Assembly: GCA_016199905.1 (NCBI GenBank)
Contig: JACQFU010000413.1
Span: forward strand, 1-12,704
Reading direction: 5' to 3'
From: Candidatus Wallbacteria bacterium
GTDB taxonomy: Bacteria; Muiribacteriota; UBA6191; JACPRK01
Length of the DNA: 12,704 bases
The position numbers were made by a program, and so were the translations under genes. Shown piece by piece: positions 8,501-12,704 of the stretch (its first letter is position 1; every line of letters begins with the position of its first letter). Under the pieces are notes generated by a model, which was not told where the DNA came from, did no database searches, and saw only the letters and a program-made list of their open reading frames with translations.

Positions 8501-11343
8501 CCGGCCGCGTCGGCGCCGCCGCCCAGCGTGACGGTGTAGTTGCCGTCATTGCCGGTGACGATCGTCTGGTTCGCGTAGGTCCAGACGCTGGTCGGCGTGA
8601 CGCCGCTCATCGGCTGAGCCGTCACGCCGTTGATGGCATTGCTGCCGCCCGAGACGGTGATGAGAGGCGCGACCGTCAGCGGTTCGCTGAAGGTGGCGGT
8701 GTAGGCGATCGCCTCGGCCTTCACCCGCGTGAGCGGGGCGACGGGCCGGCTCTTGTCGAACCGGCTGACCGTGGGCGCCACGGTGTCGATCGTGAAGGTC
8801 GAGAGTCCGGTGGGAGTGATGGAGATGGGGTTCCCGGCGACGTCGGTGCCGGCAGCAAAGGTCACCTGGAAGGTGCCGTCGTCGTTGGTGCGGATGCCGC
8901 CGTTGGGATACGGGAAGGTCCAGGTCGTCGCCGAGCCCGCCATTGTCATCGGGGTCGGGTTGACGTGATTGTTGACGCCGGCTCCGCCGGTGATGCGGAT
9001 CGACGGGGCCGTCGGAGTGATGGCCTTGGTGAAGGTCGCCGTGAGGGTCCGAGGACCGGTCGTGAACGCAGGCGGCGTCTTTCCGAACACCATTGCGCCC
9101 GAGGGAACCACGGTGTCGACCGTGAAGGCCGAGACGCCCGTCGGAGTGAGCGCGATCGGGTTCCCGGCAGCATCGGTGCCGGCGGTGAAGGTCACCTGGA
9201 AGGTGCCGTCATCCCCGGAGCGAATGCCGCCGTTGGGGTAGGTAAGCGTCCAGACGGTCAAGGGCGAGCTGGCCGAGGGCGTCATAGCCCTGGGAGAGAC
9301 CGTGTTGAGGCCGCTGCCCGAGCCGCCCGAGATCTGGATGAAAGGATTCATCGGAGTGATTGGCTCCGAGAAGGTCGCAGTGAACGTGCGGGGGCCGGCG
9401 GTGAAGGCGGCCGGAGATTTTGCGAAGTTGAGGGTGCCGGTCGGCTGCTTCGTATCGATATGCACGAAGCGCTCGGGCAGGGTGACGGCGTCGTTGGGGT
9501 TCTCCGCCGCGTCCTTGCCGTCGGTGAGCTCGATCCGGTAGTCGAAGGACGCCTGAGTCTCCGGCCGGACGTTGTAGGCGAAGGTGAACTGGTTCGCCGG
9601 CGGCGAGCCGACTGCCTGCATCGAGCTGGGGCCGGTGGTGTTCGCCGAGATTCCGGCGGACACCGGCAGCAGGTTGAAATTCGGGGGCAAGTCGTAGAGC
9701 AGCTCGCTGAACGTCGCCGTGACCCTCAGCACGCCCGTGGAGACGGCAGTCTGGGGCTTGCTGAAGACGAGGGCCGTGACCGTGGCGGGCGTCGAATCGA
9801 CGATGAACTGCAGGGTCGAGGTGATGGTCGAGTTGCCGGCAGAGTCGGCCCCGTTGTCGACGGTGGCCAGCATCGTGCCGTCGGCGCCGGAGAACACGGT
9901 GTACCCGTTGTAGGTCCAGCGGCTGAAGGTCGCTTGTTGCGTGACAAGCGTCATCGGCGTGGCCGAGAAAGTGTTCACCGCGCTGCCGCCGCCTACGCGA
10001 GAAACCCGTATCTTCGGTGACGAGGACAGGCTCTCATCAAAGGCGACTGTGAAGGTGAGCGCCCCAGCCGAGACCTTGGTGAACGGCGGTTGCCTGGATC
10101 GCTTGTTGATCCCGAACGCCGTGACGCGCGGCGGTGTCGTGTCGACAGTGAAGGCGTTGTTGGTGGCCGGAGAATTGAGATTGCCGGTGTTGTCCTGGCC
10201 GCCCGTGATATCCACCACGTACTGTGCAGCCACCCCCGCGGCCTCGGCCTGAATGCCGGCCCCCGAGTAGCTGAAGGTGTAGACGTTGGAGTTGGCTGTC
10301 GCCGTCATCGACCGAGTCGAGACCGAGTTGCGCGCGCCCGGCGTGGCCGAGCGAATCGTGATGCTCGGCCCCTGTGAGAGCGCCTCGTCGAAGGTGGCGG
10401 TGATCGTCAACGGGCGAGTCGTAAACGTGCTCCCCGGTTGGCTGTACGTCAGGGCCACGCCAGGCGAGGAGTCGACGTTGAAGGAGTTGCCGCTCAACGT
10501 GCCGAGCGAGTTGCCGGCAAAGTCGAAGACATTGCCCAGCGCGATGGTGAAGCTGCCGTCATCACCCGTTGCAACCGTGTAGTGCAGCACGAATTTCTTG
10601 GCGTCGGCCGTGGATGACATGCTGACCTTCGCCCTGCCGTTGCGCGTGTTGGACTGGCCCGACAGGTTCGCAATCGTAATGGTCGGAGTGGTCGCCAGCG
10701 GCTCAGTGGCGGTTGCAAAGATGTCGACCGGTCCGCTGGTGAACGGTGTTCCCGAACCAAAGGAGATGGCCACGCTGGGCGGGACCGTGTCTACTCGATA
10801 AGTGTTGTTGCCCGGCACAGGGGGCTGATTGCCGCCCTTGTCACGCCCTTGCGAAACGGTCACCGTGAAGAGGTCGTCGTCGATGCCGCCCGGTGTCGCC
10901 GAGATGATCTTCGGAAACGTCCAGACCGACGGGTTGGACGTGGCGGTCATGACGGTGTCTTGCTGGTCGTTGGTCGAGTCGCTGGGGTTGGCGCCCTGGA
11001 TCAGAATGTGCGGCGCTACGACCAGCGGCTCCGAGAAGGCGGCCGTTATGGTGAGCGTAACGGCCGAGACGGGCTGCGTGCGGTCCCGGCTGAAGGTGAT
11101 CTGGGCTGTCGGCGTCGTCGTATCGACGCGGAAACTCCCACCGGTGACGGGCGGATCGACGATGTTGAGGGAGCGATCCTCCGCCTGGGTGACGGTGACG
11201 ACGAAGTTTCCATCATCGCCCGTCGTGAGGCGGTGGATGTACTTGAAGACAGTCTGCACACCACTCGGTTGGAGCGAAGCGCTGACGACGTCGTTCGCCG
11301 GGCTCGCGACGCCTCCGGCAATGTGGACCAGCGGCAGGTTCAC
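2344..11343 (-). CDS. Giant surface repeat protein, main part: Ig-like repeats, calcium-binding segment, PKD-like domains and C-terminal sorting tail
   Basis: A 2999-residue stretch, continuous in protein pattern with the frame to its right. Residues 1-2138 hold 20 Ig-like repeats of 102-115 residues (the first truncated), each with ITATFSEPL-like, DGxFTVxVSGxxDxAGN-like and FxVDTxxP-like signatures, closest in style to bacterial Ig-like Big_12. Residues 2139-2228 form a different Ig-like domain resembling glucodextranase domain B. Residues 2230-2307 are thrombospondin-type-3-like (DSDGDGMPDD, DDDHDGLTN, DSDDDGVSDG) and probably bind calcium. Residues 2309-2926 form six PKD-like domains with LDxSxSxDP...W motifs. 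A Pro/Gly linker leads to C2965, a hydrophobic segment (about 2979-2993) and RRRNRR. The likely role is an extended, calcium-stiffened adhesin or matrix protein, anchored or released by a sorting protease. No catalytic domain is seen. The listed start is only the first GTG in this frame, which is open from 11415. The true N-terminus lies further right. Confidence 0.85.
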   Translation of the reverse strand: MNLPLVHIAGGVASPANDVVSASLQPSGVQTVFKYIHRLTTGDDGNFVVTVTQAEDRSLNIVDPPVTGGSFRVDTTTPTAQITFSRDRTQPVSAVTLTITAAFSEPLVVAPHILIQGANPSDSTNDQQDTVMTATSNPSVWTFPKIISATPGGIDDDLFTVTVSQGRDKGGNQPPVPGNNTYRVDTVPPSVAISFGSGTPFTSGPVDIFATATEPLATTPTITIANLSGQSNTRNGRAKVSMSSTADAKKFVLHYTVATGDDGSFTIALGNVFDFAGNSLGTLSGNSFNVDSSPGVALTYSQPGSTFTTRPLTITATFDEALSQGPSITIRSATPGARNSVSTRSMTATANSNVYTFSYSGAGIQAEAAGVAAQYVVDITGGQDNTGNLNSPATNNAFTVDTTPPRVTAFGINKRSRQPPFTKVSAGALTFTVAFDESLSSSPKIRVSRVGGGSAVNTFSATPMTLVTQQATFSRWTYNGYTVFSGADGTMLATVDNGADSAGNSTITSTLQFIVDSTPATVTALVFSKPQTAVSTGVLRVTATFSELLYDLPPNFNLLPVSAGISANTTGPSSMQAVGSPPANQFTFAYNVRPETQASFDYRIELTDGKDAAENPNDAVTLPERFVHIDTKQPTGTLNFAKSPAAFTAGPRTFTATFSEPITPMNPFIQISGGSGSGLNTVSPRAMTPSASSPLTVWTLTYPNGGIRSGDDGTFQVTFTAGTDAAGNPIALTPTGVSAFTVDTVVPSGAMVFGKTPPAFTTGPRTLTATFTKAITPTAPSIRITGGAGVNNHVNPTPMTMAGSATTWTFPYPNGGIRTNDDGTFQVTFAAGTDVAGNPISITPTGLSTFTIDTVAPTVSRFDKSRPVAPLTRVKAEAIAYTATFSEPLTVAPLITVSGGSNAINGVTAQPMSGVTPTSVWTYANQTIVTGNDGNYTVTLGGGADAAGNAVAGPIPPPNNTFVVDTVNPRATDVQYSRPIAPFTLVNAGSFTLTVTFSEPMGTTPSVQILGGSGLSVANDIALTAMSATANPLTWTFRYPSGIQAGDDGTFNVSFGVGTDLAGNSVAAAPDRGGSFSVDTGVPSVQSIDYSRPAAPFTRVNAGPLSITATFTKDLVVGPTLSISGGLPNDSSNDRVNAAMTQGADRKNWIFSYPTGISANDDGLFTLSVSGGRDSAGNANLPASGPSTQFFVDTRPPSIKNFTRSKPSAPFSRVGAGLTTFVATFDEPIVITPTIIVTGGTAATNNDVLGLPMTRTSTDTMWEFTKDLTPGDDGSFTVGITGAKDAGNNLNLPLTISNTYVVDATAPGVSLTYDKPSAPFTRVASGTLHIIALFSEKMDGGALPPVMTVRRPGASVDSRAMSPTGNPAQWSFDYLVTPALGGVQDGTTTVEVAATDGAGNPVQQPPVNGSFIVDTTPGLAVLSYSARDPMNVPPGPLRITAAFTEPLATPPSIATLGFPGQNNVGPVAMTRTADPSVFLFDMTVVRDNPGNFSVRVLGALDLAGNPITQTSNGQIKVDPNAPATTLSYSRGPIPVTSGPLIITATFSKPIATTPSITIAGLAGANNVSLAAMTRVDATTFKLARTIVVGNDGAFTVSVSGAQDTAGIDAGPPVDTRLVIDTTGPSVALSYARNPAVFPAGTTRVTATFSEAVSLSSHPVYSMFRNGVLVADSVGMTVSATRSVFTLDVSFLLDEDGLYDVTVAGAADSAGNTARAATNTRFEVDTTSPGVGLSYSRPAGAVPAGLLTITASFLEPIVTVPTIALNGPTGANNRFPTPMTRAGSDSLYTYTTNIVAGDSGSFTVVIADGKDRAGNPNSPAAGSSIVIVAANVPVALTYSRGPDAVSTGALDITAVFDNVLVAAPTIAIGGPAGPIALPLTTLGGVVPGTAFGIRRSIVPGSDGTYTITLGNVRDQLGNTTFVLANNRFTVDTVGAGVQLVYDKISGTVGRGPLTITALFNESVVARPSIAITGAAGPNNRVPTAMLGAVPGNQFTFVLDVQPGNDGLFTAAVSGGFDRAGNDNLAATNATFVIATVAPTATLSYSSDPAGVGAGPLAITVDFDQPISGNPSLAIAGTAGANNVAATSLTRVSSTRFLFAMNVAAGADGDFTVTVSGARNAVGLVGTVTQNNRFTIDTTPPVLVVGEPADNQTVGGVVNVSGTVVDRTATNVLVSSSSGSVSSGSFSVVNGSFRGTLQAQPQPSPAAVTVSLQAVDRTGNRSAVFTRRLRFDSDGDGMPDDFEFAATLRRDGRGSTTGLDPNADDDHDGLTNLQEYSAGTDPENPDSDDDGVSDGAEVRGGTNPLSASDNRPTVVATTASGEVDPGIVALDASRSFEPHNRSLSYLWSKVAGPAMLSSSLFDGTLNKAVALAELKGAGDYLFGLTISNGSTFQTPPTSYVQLHVRDLPPRARAGTKLSLTLAGDTIRTVLDGSHSFDPNGERVTYGWQLSKNPGFGANIVAGADTASPALDFRLPGAYEATLTVRSQSASQPATGVLESSEPLEILVDSQNQRVPLANAGIDQDVLALGASVDELVTLFGRDSVDPDRPTTDPSRPSLDFRWRKISGPDVAASDRFSDSRGDADLDPFHSVNPSVRLRTAGTYVFGLTVYKHVTSGPLGLASAEDTVTVKVVRVQVNVNHPDQSFDTLHFRWNQERFDEMDLTPEVPLSDATVARPEFVPPQAGNYRFRLVVMDSGGAESVPSFVNIQVLSPARPRPPVIASATAVDAGGVVFDYGRTVQLTATTTPTVFLQAAATDASGGTLLYRWVQDRQSSTAATVELANADTARASFQPVVSGVYAFKLQVWNGEQSAESRVVVPVDDLRIGRNAGPTPIVRLSNTQVNVTGSGPASIQLDASGSFDRDSRISGRIGGLLTFLWRQISGPSRLTFDRISPRLDLALESGVLGTYVFEVVIDDGQDAVTQQVSFKTTSIPVPPPTPTTGGGGTTPTPPPAQDTVSAGGGGGGGCVMVQAAGPVSAWPDLLVLLAGVASPAVLRRRNRR
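2566..4419 (-). other. Six PKD-like domains of the giant protein
   Basis: The six domains lie at approximate residues 2309-2402, 2405-2505, 2510-2628, 2629-2707, 2712-2821 and 2827-2926. The first, second, third and sixth carry recognisable LDASRSFEP, LDGSHSFDP, FGRDSVDP and LDASGSFDRD motifs followed by a YxW or FxW strand and a KxxGP or QISGP turn, as in PKD/K319L-type domains. The fourth lacks the usual first strand, and the fifth is divergent. PKD domains are beta-sandwiches found in extracellular proteins, where they serve as spacers and protein- or glycan-binding modules. Here they form the membrane-proximal stalk between the calcium-binding segment and the sorting tail. Confidence 0.7.
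4422..4656 (-). other. Thrombospondin-type-3-like calcium-binding segment of the giant protein
   Basis: Residues 2230-2307 contain three Asp-rich loops: DSDGDGMPDD, DPNADDDHDGLTN followed by LQEYSAGTDP, and DSDDDGVSDG followed by AEVRGGTNPLS. The DxDxDGxxD pattern with the trailing GTDP/GTNP is the classic bacterial form of thrombospondin type 3 repeats, which bind calcium along a compact chain. The segment sits exactly at the change from Ig-like repeats to PKD-like domains, so it probably works as a calcium-dependent hinge or stiffener. It is coded by Asp-rich codons, visible as dense GTC/ATC on the plus strand. Confidence 0.8.
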
Positions 11344-12682
11344 GACATGCTTGTTGAACGTGACCGTGATCGGGAACGAGGCCGTGGCGGGTTCCTCGAG
11401 AGATCGATCTCCAGGTTAGTGTTTCCCGCGAAATCCGCCCCACCGATGGCGGACACGCGCCAGTCTCCCTCGTCCGCCCCGCCAAGCGTGAAGGTAGCGA
11501 TGACGATGCTGCTGGTCGTGGAAGCGCTCAATACTCCCGGCAGCAGCCGGCCGGATTGAGGACGGATCTGCAATATCCGCATGGTCGGAATGACCTTCAA
11601 TGCCTCGTTGAAAGTGGCAGTCACCGTCAAGCTACCCGATCCAATCGGACGGGAAATATCCTTTGAGTACACGAGCTGAGAGACCTGCGGCTGCTGAGTG
11701 TCGATCAGGAGGTCGCTGTTGGCGCCGGGATCGGTCGTGGGGTTGCCGGCGGCATCCAGGGCACTCGACACATGCATCACGTAGCGACCGTTCTTCTGGC
11801 CGGCTGCGATCGGGAAGGTTGCCGTCCAGGTGCTGGCAGTCACTCGGTTGAGCGAGTTGGAGTTGACGCTCGCCACCCCAGGCGCCGCCTCTTGCAGGAC
11901 AAACGCTGGCGTAGCGGCCAGCGGTTCGTTGAACACCGCTTGAACCGTGACTGTGTCAGTGGTGACGATTGGCTTGCCGAGGTAGACGGTACTCGGTGAA
12001 TACGTGTAGCTGACGGTGGGATTGGTCGTATCGACGAGGACGCTCGAGTTGAACGGCGGCAGACTGTTCTGGGTCCCCGACTCATTCTTGCCCGTGACGG
12101 AAACGCTCGCGTTTCCGTTCTGACCGGCCGGAATCGCCCAGGGATAGGTCCAAACCGTTAGTGTGGTCGTCGCGGACATCGGTGTCGAAACGACAGGGGC
12201 GGCGCCGGCGATGACGATCTTGGGAGCCGTCGGCGTTATGGGCTCGGTGAAAGTCGCCGTGACGATCACGACGCCCGCGCGCAGAGCCGGCGGATTCACT
12301 TGGCTGCCTTGGCTGTAGTCGAGATAGACGCTCGGCGTGCCGCTGGCGACGACAAAGCGGTCGTTGATCGCCGGCTGCTTGTTGGGATTGCCGGCAATAT
12401 CCCTCGCTCCTGTGACACTCACCAGGAAAGGGCCATCGTTTCCGGAGCGGATGCCATTGGCATAGGTGAAGGTCCAGACAGTCGGCTGCGCGGTTGGCGA
12501 CATCGAGGTCGCTGCGACTGTGTTGAGGCCAGGCTGGGACGAGAGCGTCGAGCCGATCGAGATGGTGGGTGTCGCCGTGTTGACGATGAGCGACGAGAAG
12601 GTCGCGGTGATGGTAAACCGGTTCACCGCATCTACGGGGACGGCCGCCGAGTTGGCGCTGTAGGTCAGCGTCACGGTCGGAC
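4932..12682 (-). repeat. Array of 24 tandem Ig-like coding repeats
   Basis: Counting from the N-terminal side, repeat boundaries fall near 12682, 12333, 12020, 11690, 11385, 11110, 10775, 10461, 10130, 9783, 9439, 9103, 8775, 8440, 8097, 7755, 7423, 7090, 6780, 6472, 6160, 5848, 5540, 5232 and 4936. The period is about 296-349 bases, except the fifth (about 275). Each repeat starts with a VxLxYS-like strand and ends with FxVDTxxP. Two classes are visible. Most of the repeats between about 7090 and 10130 are longer, and many begin SRPxAPFTRVxAG. The seven at 4936-7090 are shorter, with a GPLxITATF opening and GxxGxNN...MTR in the middle. Copies are diverged in DNA, so this is an old array with local recent copying, not a simple satellite. 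The repeat fold is inferred as an Ig-like beta-sandwich. Confidence 0.85.
8775..9439 (-). repeat. Recently duplicated pair of adjacent Ig-like repeats
   Basis: The two neighbouring repeats (about 9103-9439 and 8775-9103) are more alike than any other pair noticed. They share AFTxGPRTxTATF, YPNGGIR, DDGTFQVTF, AGTDxAGNPI and LTPTG/ITPTG blocks. At DNA level, long stretches around 8830-8884 and 9161-9214 differ at only a few bases. This suggests one was copied from the other by unequal recombination or slippage after the rest of the array had diverged. Confidence 0.7.
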
Positions 12683-12704
12683 CGTTCATCCGGATCTCAC
12701 ATGG
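11340..12704 (-). CDS. Giant surface repeat protein, N-terminal part in another frame (partial, runs off the right edge)
   Basis: This frame encodes four Ig-like repeats of the same family as the 20 that follow (boundaries near 12333, 12020 and 11690), with TITATF, TATFTEPI, VTATFNEAL and DxAGNP motifs. It stops at 11340-11342 after a meaningless Arg/Ser/Pro tail (RPRSRSRSRS). The tail shows that the true frame changed near 11375-11405 to the one that reads ATASFPITVTFNKHV. The ATG at 12687-12689 is not convincing as a start: the frame stays open for five more codons to the edge, there is no signal peptide, and a protein with a sorting tail needs one. The gene therefore probably continues to the right. 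The two pieces are best read as one gene of more than 3,440 codons, broken by a real mutation or a sequence error. Confidence 0.75.
   Translation of the reverse strand, partial: PCEIRMNGPTVTLTYSANSAAVPVDAVNRFTITATFSSLIVNTATPTISIGSTLSSQPGLNTVAATSMSPTAQPTVWTFTYANGIRSGNDGPFLVSVTGARDIAGNPNKQPAINDRFVVASGTPSVYLDYSQGSQVNPPALRAGVVIVTATFTEPITPTAPKIVIAGAAPVVSTPMSATTTLTVWTYPWAIPAGQNGNASVSVTGKNESGTQNSLPPFNSSVLVDTTNPTVSYTYSPSTVYLGKPIVTTDTVTVQAVFNEPLAATPAFVLQEAAPGVASVNSNSLNRVTASTWTATFPIAAGQKNGRYVMHVSSALDAAGNPTTDPGANSDLLIDTQQPQVSQLVYSKDISRPIGSGSLTVTATFNEALKVIPTMRILQIRPQSGRLLPGVLSASTTSSIVIATFTLGGADEGDWRVSAIGGADFAGNTNLEIDLSRNPPRPRSRSRSRSTSMS

Noticed and set aside
8965..10020. Plus-strand open frame of 351 residues
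   Set aside because: Antisense to well-defined Ig-like repeats. Its apparent internal repetition only mirrors the array on the other strand.
4932..12682. CRISPR array or non-coding satellite as an explanation for the regular repetition
   Set aside because: The period is about 300-350 bases, copies are diverged, and conservation follows codons of an Ig-like domain. There are no short identical repeats with unique spacers.
2344..12704. Enzymatic domain (protease, glycosidase or toxin) inside the giant protein
   Set aside because: All recognisable segments are Ig-like, calcium-binding or PKD-like, and no catalytic motif was seen. Any such domain would have to lie beyond the right edge.

Overview
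The window is a GC-rich bacterial segment with strong G/C preference at third codon positions. It appears to come from a Gram-negative-type organism that makes exopolysaccharide and displays very large surface proteins. The phylum cannot be fixed from the sequence. The C-terminal sorting tail and the polysaccharide glycosyltransferase would fit Proteobacteria, Myxococcota or Acidobacteriota.

Layout. (1) Bases 1-84 hold a likely promoter with a perfect extended -10 (TGnTATAAT) and a leader hairpin. (2) Bases 85-1881 (+) encode a 598-residue membrane protein. A multi-pass N-terminal half looks like a catalytically dead MraY/WecA-type sugar-1-phosphate transferase, and it is fused to an intact WecG/TagA/CpsF glycosyltransferase. 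(3) Bases 1991-2270 (+) hold a small unrecognised gene of about 92 codons, broken by one extra base in a short A run. (4) Bases 2285-2306 hold a hairpin between convergent genes. (5) Bases 2344-12704 (-) are almost entirely one giant gene that enters from the right edge. It encodes 24 tandem Ig-like repeats, one different Ig-like domain, a calcium-binding thrombospondin-type-3-like segment, six PKD-like domains, a Pro/Gly-rich linker, and a Gly-Cys/transmembrane/Arg tail typical of protein-sorting signals. The reading frame changes once, near 11375-11405. At that point a repeat linker is also about 60 bases shorter than in its neighbours.

How the parts may relate. Proteins with C-terminal tripartite sorting tails are often encoded in genomes, and sometimes in loci, with exopolysaccharide synthesis. 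An envelope glycosyltransferase facing a giant tailed surface protein therefore fits a cell-surface or biofilm-matrix locus. This link is an inference: the genes are convergent and not in one operon. No sorting protease, mobile element, tRNA, rRNA or CRISPR array is visible. I see no clearly new defence-like or enzymatic system. The most unusual items are the degenerate transferase fused to WecG, the scale of the repeat protein, and the two one-base frame disruptions.
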